Source of the DNA: JADJNY01 sp046349615 | Lineage (GTDB): Bacteria > Planctomycetota > UBA1135 > GCA-002686595 | Length of the DNA: 64,000 bases | Direction of reading: 5' to 3' | Assembly: GCA_046349615.1 (NCBI GenBank) | Contig: JAXMBZ010000015.1 | Coordinates: 1 to 64,000 of the forward strand | In this document: piece by piece, positions 30,664 through 40,079 of the stretch | How the letters are laid out: each line of letters begins with the position of its first letter | Position numbering within the stretch: position 1 is the first letter of the stretch | The notes under the pieces: model-generated | The model's database searches: none | The model's input: only the letters and a program-made list of their open reading frames with translations | Told to the model about the DNA's origin: nothing | Translations under genes and position numbers: made by a program

Positions 30664-31364
30664 GGCGTGACGTCGAGGTGCGTGAGGAGGAGCGCGAGCT
30701 CCCGGCTCGAAGCGCGAGGGAGCGAGAGGATATCCGGGAAGCGCGCGCCTGTCTCGGCGTGCAGCGCCGCGAGCGTCGTCGCGCCGATCGCGATCGCGAT
30801 GCGCGCGGGGTGGTTCGCGGAGCCGGGGAGCGCGCGCCAGGCGCGCACGGCGGACGGGCTCGCGAGAAAGACGGCCTCGGCGGGCGGCGCGGGCTCGGAC
30901 GCGGCGTCGCGCGTCGTGTAGACGACGCGATCGTCGACCGCGAGTCCGCCGCCGCGCAGGGCGCGCGCGAGCTCGTCGGAGAGGCTCCCGCGCGGCCAGA
31001 GCGCGCGCTTCGGCCGCGGATCGAGCGCGAGCACGAGGCGCGCGAGCTCGTGCGCGTCCGTCGCGACGATCCGCGGCTCGAGGCCGAGCGCGCGCGCTCG
31101 CGCCGCGGTGCGCGCGCCGACGACGTGCAGCGGACGCGAGCGCAGCGAGGGCGCCGCTTCGCACGCCGTGAGCAGCGCGGGGAGCGCGTTCGAGCTCGTC
31201 ACGAGCACGCAGTCGGCGCGCTCGAGCTCCGCGCGGTCGAACGCGACCGCGAGCGGCTCGATCACGACGAGCGGGAACGCGAGCGCGTCCCAACCCGCGC
31301 TGCGCGCGGCCTCCGCCCAATCGTCGAGCGATTCGACGGGGCCGGTGACGAGGATGCGCTTCAT
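30660..31364 (-). CDS. hemD: Uroporphyrinogen-III synthase
   Basis: A 234-aa HemD-fold protein that closes hydroxymethylbilane with ring-D inversion. The family is poorly conserved; the call rests on size, the TSSNALPALL and LASPSAVRAWRAL strands, the IAIGATTLAAL motif near the C-terminus, and its place between hemC and hemB. Confidence 0.85.
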   Translation of the reverse strand: MKRILVTGPVESLDDWAEAARSAGWDALAFPLVVIEPLAVAFDRAELERADCVLVTSSNALPALLTACEAAPSLRSRPLHVVGARTAARARALGLEPRIVATDAHELARLVLALDPRPKRALWPRGSLSDELARALRGGGLAVDDRVVYTTRDAASEPAPPAEAVFLASPSAVRAWRALPGSANHPARIAIAIGATTLAALHAETGARFPDILSLPRASSRELALLLTHLDVTP

Positions 31365-31473
31365 CGGCGAGTCCGCAGCGCGACGCTCGACCCGCGGCGA
31401 GCACCCGGAGTGGCTCGCACGCGTCGATCGCCGAGGGTGGCTTGCACGCGTCGCGCGACTCGAGCCCGGCGCT

Positions 31474-32415
31474 TCATCGCTGCGCGCGCGCGGCTTCGAT
31501 CAGGCGCTTCGCCCCGCGCTTCGCGAGCTTCGCCGCGAGCGCGGCGCCGAGCTCCGCGGCCTGCTTCGCTTCGCCGACGAGCTCGTCCTCGAGGACCTCC
31601 GTGCCGTCGAGCGACAGCACGCACGCGCGGAGCGAGAGCGCGTTCTCCCTCGCGCGCGCGAGCGCACCGACCGGCGCGTTGCAGCCGCCGTGGAGCTCGT
31701 TCAGGAGCGCGCGCTCGGCGAGCGCTTCGGCCCACGCCTCGCGATCGGTGATGCCTTGCAGCGCGCGCGCGGTCGCGTCGTCGCCGGTGCGACAGGTGAG
31801 CCCGACGATCCCCTGACCGACCGCGGGGAGGAAGCGCGGCGCGCCGAGGCGCTCGGTGATGTGCTTCGCGTAGCCGAGGCGCTCGAGCCCCGCGCACGCC
31901 ATGAGCAGCGCCTCCGCCTGACCGCTCGCGAGCTTGTTCAAGCGCGTGTCGACGTTGCCGCGGATCCCGACGATCTCGAGGTCGGGCCGCGCGCGCTTGA
32001 GCATCGCGACGCGGCGCACCGAGCCCGTCGCGACGCGCGCGCCCTTCGGCAGGCGGTCGAGCGTCCCGCCGTCGCGCGCGACGAGCGCGTCCTCGATCGC
32101 GCCGCGCTGCAGCACGCCCGCGAGTACGAGCCCGTCGGGCAGGTTCGTCGTCATGTCCTTCAAGCTGTGCACGCCGGCGTGCGCGCGGCCGGAGAGCACC
32201 GCGTCGTCGATCTCGGCGGTGAACACGCCGGTGCGGCCGAGGCGCGAGAGGTCGGACTTCTGGTCCTTGTCGCCGCTCGACTGCACGACGCAGAGCTCGA
32301 CCTCGAGGTCGGGGCGCGCATGGCCGAGCAGGCGCTTCGTCGTCTCGGCCTGCCAGAGCGCGAGCGGACTGCCGCGGGTGGCGAGGACGAGCTTGGGCTT
32401 CGATGCGGTCGACAT
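31474..32415 (-). CDS. hemC: Hydroxymethylbilane synthase
   Basis: A 313-aa porphobilinogen deaminase. Signatures are LATRGSPLALWQAE, VHSLKDMTTNLPDGL, GSVRRVAMLKRARPDL, IRGNVDTRLNKL and the dipyrromethane cofactor cysteine in LHGGCNAPVG (about 243). The ATG at 32415 is used. A short 28-bp direct repeat (GGCTCGCACGCGTCG then GGCTTGCACGCGTCG) lies in the 109-bp gap to hemD. Confidence 0.93.
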   Translation of the reverse strand: MSTASKPKLVLATRGSPLALWQAETTKRLLGHARPDLEVELCVVQSSGDKDQKSDLSRLGRTGVFTAEIDDAVLSGRAHAGVHSLKDMTTNLPDGLVLAGVLQRGAIEDALVARDGGTLDRLPKGARVATGSVRRVAMLKRARPDLEIVGIRGNVDTRLNKLASGQAEALLMACAGLERLGYAKHITERLGAPRFLPAVGQGIVGLTCRTGDDATARALQGITDREAWAEALAERALLNELHGGCNAPVGALARARENALSLRACVLSLDGTEVLEDELVGEAKQAAELGAALAAKLAKRGAKRLIEAARAQR

Positions 32416-32498
32416 GCGGTGTTCCTTCTCTCGGGCGTGGTGTTCTCTCACGGCGCCGTCCGGGTGCGGCGCGGTCGGGTGCGCGCTCGCGCGGCGCG

Positions 32499-33743
32499 TC
32501 ACCCCAGGTGGTCGAGGAACCGCTGGTATTCGCGGTCGAGCGCCTCTTCCGAGCGCGTCGAGCGCGCTCCTTCCTTCATCTGGACCATCGCGACGTCCAT
32601 CAAGCGCTTCGTGAGCTCGTGCGCGAGCTGGACGTCCTTCGGATCGCTCTTCGCGCCCGCGACGGCGTCGAGGACCTCGTCGCGCACGGCCTCGAAGCGC
32701 TGGCGCAGCGTCGCGATCGCCGGACCGAACGCGGCGTAGGCGCGGCCCGCGAGGAACTTGTGCAGCTCGCTCACGAGGATCTCCGCGGTGCCTTCGACCG
32801 CGAGGTCGCGGCCCTCTTTGTTCTCGCGCACGACCTTGCCGAGGTCGTCCATGTCGTAGAGGAGCACGTTCGAGAGCTCCGCGACGCGCGGATCGACCGA
32901 ACGCGGGATCGACAGGTCGACGACGAGCAGCGGACGGTCGCGGCGCTTGATCGCCTTCGCGTCGAAGTGCGCGGGACCGACGGCGAACTCGCTCGCCTCG
33001 ACGCACGCGACGACGAGGTCGGCGGTGCGCGTCGCATCGGCGAGCAGCTCGAGCGGCCACGCTTTCCCGCCGAATTCGTGCGCCGCCGTCTCGGCGCGCG
33101 CGAGCGTGCGGTTCGCGAACGCGATCTCCTTCACGCCGCTGCTCTTCAGGTGGCGCGCGACGAGCACGCCCGTCTCGCCCGCGCCGACGACGAGCGCCGA
33201 CACCGACTGGAACGGACCGAACACGCGCGCGGCGATCTCGACCCCGACGCGCGCGACGGAGAGCGTGCCTTGCCCGACCTGCGTCTCGGTGCGCACGCGC
33301 TTGCCGGTGTGCAGCGCCTGCTGGAGCAGCGATTGGAGCGTGGGTCCGAGCGTCTTCTCCGCTTGCGCGAGCTCCATCCCGCGCTTGATCTGCCCGAGGA
33401 TCTCGCTCTCGCCGAGCACGAGCGAATCGAGGCCCGACGCGACGCGGTAGAAGTGGATGAGCGCTTGGACGTCCTCGTACGCGTAGAGGTGCTCCATCCC
33501 GAGGTTGCGGAACACCTGCGTGCGCACCGGCGCGCCGAGATCGCGGCCGCGCTCGCCGATGACGAGGACCTCCGTGCGGTTGCACGTCGAGAGCACGAAG
33601 GCCTCGCAAACGCCCTCGGTCGCCTTGAGCGCGCGCAACGACGCCGGGACGTCCGCCTGGTTCACGCAGTACTGCTCGCGCACGGCGACCGAAGCGGTGC
33701 GGTGCGAGAGGCCGACGAGCGTGAGGGAGAAGCGCGGGTCCAC
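32499..33743 (-). CDS. hemA: Glutamyl-tRNA reductase
   Basis: A 414-aa NADPH-dependent enzyme that reduces glutamyl-tRNA to glutamate 1-semialdehyde, the first committed step of C5 heme synthesis. Seen are VGLSHRTASVAVRE at the N-terminus, the catalytic cysteine in LSTCNRTEV, GESEILGQIK and the nucleotide-binding GAGETG. The start is GTG at 33743. Typical length. Confidence 0.93.
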   Translation of the reverse strand: MDPRFSLTLVGLSHRTASVAVREQYCVNQADVPASLRALKATEGVCEAFVLSTCNRTEVLVIGERGRDLGAPVRTQVFRNLGMEHLYAYEDVQALIHFYRVASGLDSLVLGESEILGQIKRGMELAQAEKTLGPTLQSLLQQALHTGKRVRTETQVGQGTLSVARVGVEIAARVFGPFQSVSALVVGAGETGVLVARHLKSSGVKEIAFANRTLARAETAAHEFGGKAWPLELLADATRTADLVVACVEASEFAVGPAHFDAKAIKRRDRPLLVVDLSIPRSVDPRVAELSNVLLYDMDDLGKVVRENKEGRDLAVEGTAEILVSELHKFLAGRAYAAFGPAIATLRQRFEAVRDEVLDAVAGAKSDPKDVQLAHELTKRLMDVAMVQMKEGARSTRSEEALDREYQRFLDHLG

Positions 33744-33811
33744 GGAGGGTCCTCAGCGATGCGTCGCGCGTGTGGAGCGTCGTTCGAGGTGGAGGTGCGG
33801 CGCCATGACGA

Positions 33812-34642
33812 TCACAGGTGCGAATGGAACGTGGTGCCCGGCACGAGCAGCAGCGCGAGCGACAGGAGCACGACGACGAGCCCCGCCGTCGCCGCGATCG
33901 ACGCGCGCCGCGCGTTGAAGCCGCGGATCCAGCGCGAGAACGCGATCGCGCCGAAGTGGAGCCAGATGCCGATCGAGAGCACGACCTCCGCGTCGCGGTA
34001 GGCGAAGCCGGACTGGTGGTCGCGGTGCGCGAGCCAGATGCCGAGGTTGATCCCGATCGTGAGGCCGAGGAAGCCCGCGAGCGCCGCCGCGCGCGTCAGC
34101 TTCGCCAGCACGTAGAGGTCCGGCAGCCCCGCGAACAGCGCGCCGAAGTGGCGCAGCCGCATCTGACGGAGCAGCGTGAGGTACAGGAGCCCGTGCACGC
34201 CCGACACGACGAGCGCGGACACGGCGAGCACGCTCGTCATCACGTGGACCATGCCGAACACGGTCGCCGGGCTCTCGCGCGGCAGCGCGCGCAGGTCCGT
34301 GGTCGACGACGCGAAGAGCTGGCCGACGAAGAGGAGCGCGAGCACGACCCCGCCGCTCCCCGGGTTCTTCATCCAGCGCGCGAGGCCGGTCTGGAGGAGC
34401 AGGGTCGTCAGGACGACGGCGGACGCGCTCGACGCGGTGTCGGCGATCGGGAACGCCTGCCAGCGCTCGGCGAGGACCAGGAACCACGCGACGTGCAGCC
34501 CGATCGCGAGGGCGGTCGCGAGGCGGCGCAGGCGCTCGGTGATCCGATTCTCCGGTTCGCGGAACGCCATCCCGTGGAGGATCGTCGCGACGAGGTACGC
34601 CGGCGGCAGGACGACCGTCAGGACCTGGAGGAAGGCGTTCAC
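33812..34642 (-). CDS. CcsA/HemX-like heme-handling membrane protein
   Basis: A 276-aa protein with about eight membrane segments, related to CcsA/ResC cytochrome-c assembly proteins and HemX. Likely heme-ligand histidines sit in LHVAWFLVLAE, GMVHVMTSVLAVSALVV, GVHGLLYL and IWLHFGAIAFSRW. HemX-type members are found next to hemA in many bacteria and tune HemA level. The GTG at 34642 overlaps the hemY stop as GTGA. Whether it assembles cytochrome c or regulates HemA is not visible here. Confidence 0.8.
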   Translation of the reverse strand: MNAFLQVLTVVLPPAYLVATILHGMAFREPENRITERLRRLATALAIGLHVAWFLVLAERWQAFPIADTASSASAVVLTTLLLQTGLARWMKNPGSGGVVLALLFVGQLFASSTTDLRALPRESPATVFGMVHVMTSVLAVSALVVSGVHGLLYLTLLRQMRLRHFGALFAGLPDLYVLAKLTRAAALAGFLGLTIGINLGIWLAHRDHQSGFAYRDAEVVLSIGIWLHFGAIAFSRWIRGFNARRASIAATAGLVVVLLSLALLLVPGTTFHSHL

Positions 34643-36036
34643 GAGGACTGGGCTCCGTTGCGTAGGCGGTGGGCGACCGCGCGGCCGCGGGCGATCACCT
34701 GCTCGACCGAAACCCCACCTGCGTAGCTTCCGGCGAGGTGGAGATTCGGCGCCATGCGAACGAGTTCGGATTCGAGCGCGGCCATGCGCGGCATGTGGCC
34801 CGGAGCGTACCGCGGGATCACGTTCGACCAGCGCAGGACCTTCGAGACGACCGGCTTCGGCGCCGTCCGAGCCCGCAGGGCGCGCGTCAGGTCGGCGGTC
34901 GCCTCGCGGGCCGCGTCGGCGTCGGACCACGCGCCGGCGGTCGAGCTCCGATAGAAGCTCGTGACGCCGAAGGCGCCGGCGGGGGCGCGGCCCTCGAACA
35001 GGCTCGACGAGAAGATCGTCCCGAGCACGCGCGGCGCGTTCGGCCCGACCTGGTCGGGCGGGACGAGGTAGCCGAAGCCGCCGGGGAAGCTCGGCACGTC
35101 CGCCGCGCGGAAGCCGAGGTGGACGAGCGTGACGTCGGCGTGGGTGACGCGCTCGAGCGGCTCGACGCACGCCGCGGGGAGGCGCGCGGAGCGGAGCAGC
35201 GCCGCGGCGGCGGGCGCGGGCGTCGCGAGGACGACGTGCCGGGCGCGGAGCTCGAGTCCGTTCGCCGTCGTCACCTTCCAGAGCTCGCCGTCGCGCGCGA
35301 GCGAGCGCGCCTCCTCGCCGAGCATCAGGTCGACGCCGGGGGCCTTCGCGAGCGCGTCGACGAGCTCGCGCAGACCGTTCGGGAACGAGAGGAGCGCGCT
35401 CGACTTCACCTGCGGGCCGGGGAGCACGGGTTTCGGCTTCTTCCGCAGCGCGAGCACGCCGCGGATCATGCCGCCGTGTTCCGTGCACGCGCGCCACATG
35501 CGCGGGAAGGCGCTCTCGGCGCCGAGCTCGTCGAGCTCGGCCGCGTAGACGCCGCGCACGAAGGCCCCGGCGAGGCGCGTCGCGGCCTCGGGGCCGAGGC
35601 GGTCCGAGAAGAAGGCGCGGAGCGTCGGTTCGACGCCGTCCGCGGGCTTCTGGAACGGTCGGAAGAGCTCCGTCGCGATGCGCAGCTTGCCGCCGAAGGA
35701 CAGGATCGGCGTCCCGATGAACCCCGGGAGCGACGACGGCAGCGCGACGAGCCGGTCGCGGAACCACAGATAGCGCGCGGCGTCCCCGCTCGACGCGACG
35801 AGGCGGTCCGCGATCCCGAGGTCGTGCGCGAGCGTGCGGAACGCCTCGGAGGACGCCTGGACGGTGTTCGGACCGGTCTCGAAGCGGAACCCGTCGAGCT
35901 CGAGCGTGCCGACCACGCCGCCGGGCTGATTCGCGCGCTCGAGGGTCGCCACGTGGAGACCCGAACGGGCGAGGTCGAACGCGGCGGCGAGTCCGGAGAC
36001 GCCGGCGCCGAGCACGAGGGCGTCGAGAACAGTCAT
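34639..36036 (-). CDS. hemY: Protoporphyrinogen/coproporphyrinogen oxidase (HemY type)
   Basis: A 465-aa FAD-dependent oxidase that aromatises the porphyrinogen using oxygen. The Rossmann motif GAGVSGLAAAFDLARSG is at the N-terminus, GFRFETGPNTVQ follows, and the C-terminal FAD clamp is HLAGSYAGGVSVEQVIARG. Both protoporphyrinogen and coproporphyrinogen substrates occur in this family. It is the first gene of the hem operon and is preceded, 46 bp upstream, by the family B box at 36083-36113. Confidence 0.88.
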   Translation of the reverse strand: MTVLDALVLGAGVSGLAAAFDLARSGLHVATLERANQPGGVVGTLELDGFRFETGPNTVQASSEAFRTLAHDLGIADRLVASSGDAARYLWFRDRLVALPSSLPGFIGTPILSFGGKLRIATELFRPFQKPADGVEPTLRAFFSDRLGPEAATRLAGAFVRGVYAAELDELGAESAFPRMWRACTEHGGMIRGVLALRKKPKPVLPGPQVKSSALLSFPNGLRELVDALAKAPGVDLMLGEEARSLARDGELWKVTTANGLELRARHVVLATPAPAAAALLRSARLPAACVEPLERVTHADVTLVHLGFRAADVPSFPGGFGYLVPPDQVGPNAPRVLGTIFSSSLFEGRAPAGAFGVTSFYRSSTAGAWSDADAAREATADLTRALRARTAPKPVVSKVLRWSNVIPRYAPGHMPRMAALESELVRMAPNLHLAGSYAGGVSVEQVIARGRAVAHRLRNGAQSS

Positions 36037-36082
36037 GCCCGGATCATACGGACGGAGACGGGGGGCCGAGTACGCCGTCGCA

Positions 36083-36113
36083 GTACGGAGTCAGGCCGTT
36101 TTTTCAACCGATT
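36083..36113 (-). promoter_or_regulatory. Conserved upstream box (family B), hem operon
   Basis: Read on the - strand this is AATCGGTTGAAAAAACGGCC then TGACTCCGTAC, nearly identical to 55013-55043 and similar to 2398-2423. It points at the hemY start codon 46 bp away. A TTGAAA...TACTGC promoter with a 16-nt spacer is possible. Confidence 0.5.
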
Positions 36114-36154
36114 GCGCGCCCGGGGAGCACGCGGGACAGGCGCTACGGCCCCCG

Positions 36155-37606
36155 CTACTTCGGTTCGTCGTCGCCCGTGTACCCGAGGCCGTGGAGCGTG
36201 TCCCGCAGCGCCGAGTCGAGCACGATCTTGCGCGGTGCGAGTTGGAGCTCGCGGCCGAGCGCGCGCGCCTTCTCGCGCTCCTGGGTCAGGGTCGTGAGCG
36301 CACGCGCGACCGCCGGGAGCTGCGGAGCCAGCGGCGCGCGCTCGAGCGGGTCGGTCGTGAGGTCGAGCCCGAAGGACTGCTTCGCCCGGAGCACGTCGAC
36401 GACCTTGAGCTCGCGCGTGCGCAGGGCGGCGAGGTCGATCCCGTCGACGGCGAGCTCGCACAACGCGGGCACGGGGTCGCGGGTCTCCCCGCGCAGGAGG
36501 GGGCCGAGGTCGCGGCCGGGCCCATGGAGCGGCTCCTTCGCCGCGGCGATCGTCGCGAGCGTCGGGAGAACCGACACGGTGCGCACCTGCGAGGCGACGA
36601 CGCGCCGACCGGGGAGCTCGGCCGGCCAGCGCACGATCAGCGGCACGTGCACGACCTCGTCGAAGAGCGAGCGTTGGTGTCCCTTGCCGCGGTGCTCGAA
36701 GAACTCCTCGCCGTGGTCGGAGGTCACGACGAGCACGGCGTCGTCCAAATCCCGGTGCGCGCTGTACGCGTCGAGAATCCGGCCCAGGTTCGCGTCGGTG
36801 AACGCGATCTCGCCGTCGTAGAGCGCGATCACGTGCTGGAGGTCGCGCGCGGGCATGCCCTCATGGATTCGCTTGTTGTGCGCGTAGTTCCGCGCGTCGA
36901 GATCGCCCGTGTAGTCGGGGTCGAAGCGCTGCACGTACTCCGCGGGCGGCTCGTAGTCGTAGTGCACGTCCCACAGGTGCACGAAGAGGAAGAGCGGTTG
37001 GTCGCTGCGCGCGCTGGCGAGGTAGCGCTCGACCGCCGCGACGGTCCGCGGCCCGGTGACGTCGGAGTGCGAGCTCTCGTCGTCGCGATCGAGGACCTTC
37101 TTCAACGCGTCCTCGGGCTTCAGCTCGGCCGAGATCGCCATGCAGCTCTCGTAGTGCTCGAAGCCCTGCGCGAGCCCGAACACCGGGTGCAGGTACGGAC
37201 CGCCGTAGAAGCCCGCGGTCTGGTAGCCCGCGTCGCGCAGGATCTCCGCGAGGGTGCGAGCGCTCGATGGAAGCGCGAGATCGCTGCGCACGACGCCGTG
37301 CGTCGAATCGTAGAGGCCCGTGAAGAGCGCGGCGTGCGAAGGGAGCGTCCACGAGCTCGTGCTGATCGCCGTCTCGAAGCGGACGCCTTCGCTCGCGAGG
37401 CGATCGATCACGGGCGACGTCGGCTTCGGATAGCCGTAACAACCGAGGTGGTCCGCGCGCAGCGAGTCGATCGTGACGAGCACGATGTCCGGCGGGCGCT
37501 TCGCGTTCGGAGCGTGGACGGAGCTCGGTGCGGGAGGGACGCCCGGTTCGCGAGAGCAGGCGCAAGCCGCGACGGCCGCGAGGAGCGAGAGCGTCGTTTT
37601 CGTCAT
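36155..37606 (-). CDS. Sulfatase-fold lipoprotein without the formylglycine motif
   Basis: A 483-aa alkaline-phosphatase-superfamily protein with a lipoprotein-like signal (LLAAVAACAC). Metal-binding pieces are VTIDSLRADHLGCYGYPKPT and VVTSDHGEEFFEHRGKGHQ. The position where sulfatases have C/S-x-P-S-R reads T-L-P-S-H (SSWTLPSHAALFTG), so formylglycine cannot form there. It may be a phosphatase or phosphotransferase, or a sulfatase relative using Thr/Ser. The ATG at 37606 is used. It is paralogous to, and 52 bp downstream of, the next gene. Confidence 0.75.
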   Translation of the reverse strand: MTKTTLSLLAAVAACACSREPGVPPAPSSVHAPNAKRPPDIVLVTIDSLRADHLGCYGYPKPTSPVIDRLASEGVRFETAISTSSWTLPSHAALFTGLYDSTHGVVRSDLALPSSARTLAEILRDAGYQTAGFYGGPYLHPVFGLAQGFEHYESCMAISAELKPEDALKKVLDRDDESSHSDVTGPRTVAAVERYLASARSDQPLFLFVHLWDVHYDYEPPAEYVQRFDPDYTGDLDARNYAHNKRIHEGMPARDLQHVIALYDGEIAFTDANLGRILDAYSAHRDLDDAVLVVTSDHGEEFFEHRGKGHQRSLFDEVVHVPLIVRWPAELPGRRVVASQVRTVSVLPTLATIAAAKEPLHGPGRDLGPLLRGETRDPVPALCELAVDGIDLAALRTRELKVVDVLRAKQSFGLDLTTDPLERAPLAPQLPAVARALTTLTQEREKARALGRELQLAPRKIVLDSALRDTLHGLGYTGDDEPK

Positions 37607-37658
37607 CGAAACGCAGTACCCCGGGGCCTCCGGGGTGGTTTCGCGCGAAGTCCGAAGA

Positions 37659-39134
37659 TCAGCGCGGTTCGCTCTCGTCCGCGCCGTCGTACCCGAGGCC
37701 GCGCAACGAGCGACGCACGGCGTCCTCGAGCACGATCGGGAGCGGCGCGAGCTCGAGCCGCTTCGCGCGCTCCTTCGCGGCGCGCACGGCCGTGTCGAGC
37801 TCGGCGAGGCCCTTGCGCAACGCGTCGGAACCCTCGGGGAGCGGATCGAGCTCGCGCGGATCGCGCTCGAGGTCGATCTGGAACAGCGCGAAGTCGTCCT
37901 TGTAGCGGATCGTCTTCGTCGTCGCGCGGCGCAGCGCGCGGATCTCGCCGCCGTCGCAGAGGAGCTCGCACAGCGCCGTGCGCGGTTCCTCCGCGCGGCC
38001 CGCGGCGAGCGGCGCGAGATCGCGTCCGTCGAGCTCCGCGTCGGGCGCGAGTCCTGCGGCGGCGAGGATCGTCGGCGCGACGTCGACGAGGCGCGTGAGC
38101 GGCTCGACGACGCGCCCGCCTTCGAAGCGGCCGGGCATGCGCGCGAGCAGAGGAATGCGAATCGACTCCTCGAACAGCGTGCGCTGGTGGCCCTTGCCGC
38201 CGTGCTCGAAAAACTCCTCGCCGTGGTCGCCGGTGACGACGACGAGCGAGCGCTCGCGACCGCGCTTCGCATCCCACGCGGCGAGGATGCGACCCGCGAT
38301 CTCGTCGGTGAACGCGATCTCGCCGTCGTAGAGCGCGACGAGGTGCTCGAGCTCGCGCTTCGGCATCGTGCGCGCGATCGACGCGTCGTGCGCGAGGTCG
38401 CGACCGTCGAACGCGCCCGCGTAGTCGGGATCGAAGCGGCGCCAGTAGCTCTCGGGCGGCCGGTAGTCGTAGTGGACGTCCCACAGGTGCACGAACAGGA
38501 AGAGCGGCTCGTCCGCGGGGAAATCGCGCAGGAGCGCGTCGACCGTCTCCGCCGTGCGCGGCCCGGTGACGTCGCGCGCGGAGAGCGTCTCGGCGGGATC
38601 GAGCACGCGCTTCACGAGCTCGTCGCGCGGCAGCGTGAGCGCGGCGGTCATGCAGCTCTCCCAGCGCTCGAAACCCTGCGCGAGCCCGAACACCGGATGC
38701 AGGTACGGCCCGCCGTAGCAGCCCGCGGTGCGCCAGCCGGCGGCGTGGAGCCGCTCCGCGAGCGTGTTCGCGCGCGGCGAGAGCGCGAACGCGTCGTCGA
38801 CCACGCCGTGCACCGAGTCGAAGAGCCCGGTGAAGAGCGCCGCGTGCGCGGGGAGCGTCCACGACGTCGTGCTCACCGCCGTCGCGAAGCGCGTTCCTTC
38901 CTTCGCGAAGCGGTCGAGGTTCGGCGTCGTCGGCTTCGCGTAGCCGTAGCAACCGACGTGGTCCGCGCGCAGCGAGTCGATCGAGATCACGAGCACGTCG
39001 GGCCGGCGCGGCGCGGCGTTCGGCGACGTGCCCGCGTTCTGCGCGCTCGTCGACGCGGGCCCGGAGTCTCGTCCGCACGCCGAAAGGAGCGCGAGGGACG
39101 CGGCGAGGAGCGAGCAGGAGCGAGACGCAGACAT
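37659..39134 (-). CDS. Sulfatase-fold lipoprotein, tandem paralogue
   Basis: A 491-aa paralogue of the preceding protein, sharing HLWDVHYDY, GGPYLHPVFGLAQGFE and LYDGEIAFTD, which shows tandem duplication. The signal peptide ends LLSACG (lipobox). Metal-site pieces are ISIDSLRADHVGCYGY and VVTGDHGEEFFEHGGKGHQ. The nucleophile region is TSWTLPAHAALFTG, again without the sulfatase C/S-x-P-x-R signature. Confidence 0.75.
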   Translation of the reverse strand: MSASRSCSLLAASLALLSACGRDSGPASTSAQNAGTSPNAAPRRPDVLVISIDSLRADHVGCYGYAKPTTPNLDRFAKEGTRFATAVSTTSWTLPAHAALFTGLFDSVHGVVDDAFALSPRANTLAERLHAAGWRTAGCYGGPYLHPVFGLAQGFERWESCMTAALTLPRDELVKRVLDPAETLSARDVTGPRTAETVDALLRDFPADEPLFLFVHLWDVHYDYRPPESYWRRFDPDYAGAFDGRDLAHDASIARTMPKRELEHLVALYDGEIAFTDEIAGRILAAWDAKRGRERSLVVVTGDHGEEFFEHGGKGHQRTLFEESIRIPLLARMPGRFEGGRVVEPLTRLVDVAPTILAAAGLAPDAELDGRDLAPLAAGRAEEPRTALCELLCDGGEIRALRRATTKTIRYKDDFALFQIDLERDPRELDPLPEGSDALRKGLAELDTAVRAAKERAKRLELAPLPIVLEDAVRRSLRGLGYDGADESEPR

Positions 39135-39221
39135 GCGCGCTCGATCCTAACGCGGCGTGGACGCCCGACGGTGGCATCGAGTCCGCTCGCGCGCGAGAAT
39201 CGCCCGCGAAGGAGGCTCGCC

Positions 39222-40016
39222 ATGCCCACGCCGCTCTGGATCGTCGATGCGTTCGCCGAGAAGCCGTTCACGGGGAATCCGGCCGCCGTCTGCCTGCTCG
39301 ACGCTGCGCGCGACGCGGCCTGGATGCAGCACGTCGCCGCGGAGATGAACTTGAGCGAGACCGCGTTCGTCTCGCCGCGCGCGAACGGCGAGGACGGCTT
39401 CGACCTGCGCTGGTTCACGCCGACGGTCGAGGTCGACCTCTGCGGGCACGCGACGCTCGCGAGCGCGCACGTCCTGTGGGAGCTCCGCCGGCTCGACCGC
39501 GAGCGCATCGCGCGCTTCCACACGAAGAGCGGTTGGCTCACCGCGGCGACGCACGGCGCGGAGATCGAGCTCGACTTCCCGGCGAAGATCGTCGTTCCGG
39601 TCGCGCCGCCGAAAGGCCTCGTCGAAGCGCTCGGCGCGGCGCCCGTCTTCGTCGGGAGCAACAAGATGGACTATCTCGTCGAGCTCGAGAGCGACGAGCA
39701 CGTGCGCTCCGTCGCGCCCGACTTCGAGGCGCTGAAGCAGGTCGAAGCGCGCGGCGTGATCGTCACGGCGCGCGGTTCGGGCCGGCACGACTTCGTGTCG
39801 CGCTTCTTCGCGCCGCGCGCGGGCGTGCGCGAGGACCCGGTGACGGGCTCGGCGCATTGCGCGCTCGGCCCGTACTGGAGCGCGAAGCTCGGCCGCGCGG
39901 AGCTCTCGGGCTACCAAGCGAGCCGACGCGGCGGCGTCGTGCGCACGACGATCGTCGGCGAGCGCGTGAAGCTCGGCGGCCGCGCGGTGACGGTCATGCG
40001 CGGGGAGCTCGCGTAG
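39222..40016 (+). CDS. PhzF-family isomerase
   Basis: A 264-aa protein of the PhzF/diaminopimelate-epimerase fold, which isomerises small metabolites such as the phenazine precursor. Seen are VDAFAEKPFTGNPAAVC at the N-terminus, the conserved Glu in NLSETAFV, DLCGHATLASAHVL, and DPVTGSAHCALGPYW. ATG 39222 has GGAGG 6 bp upstream. The final stretch (GERVKLGGRAVTVMRGEL) is repeated in a detached piece at 45846-45905. The true substrate is unknown for most PhzF homologues. Confidence 0.88.
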   Translation: MPTPLWIVDAFAEKPFTGNPAAVCLLDAARDAAWMQHVAAEMNLSETAFVSPRANGEDGFDLRWFTPTVEVDLCGHATLASAHVLWELRRLDRERIARFHTKSGWLTAATHGAEIELDFPAKIVVPVAPPKGLVEALGAAPVFVGSNKMDYLVELESDEHVRSVAPDFEALKQVEARGVIVTARGSGRHDFVSRFFAPRAGVREDPVTGSAHCALGPYWSAKLGRAELSGYQASRRGGVVRTTIVGERVKLGGRAVTVMRGELA

Positions 40017-40033
40017 GCGGGCGTCGAAACGAA

Positions 40034-40057
40034 CGAGCGCGCCCGAAAGCGCGCTCG
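40034..40057. terminator. Hairpin terminator after the PhzF gene
   Basis: The 9-bp arms CGAGCGCGC and GCGCGCTCG surround a CCGAAA loop, 17 bp after the phzF stop and 22 bp before the end of the convergent FG-GAP gene. Confidence 0.7.
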
Positions 40058-40079
40058 CGCGTGATCGTTCCCGATCGAC

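Noticed and set aside
31400..31470. 28-bp direct repeat in the hemC-hemD gap
   Set aside because: Only two imperfect copies in high-GC sequence and no further copies seen; too little to call an element.
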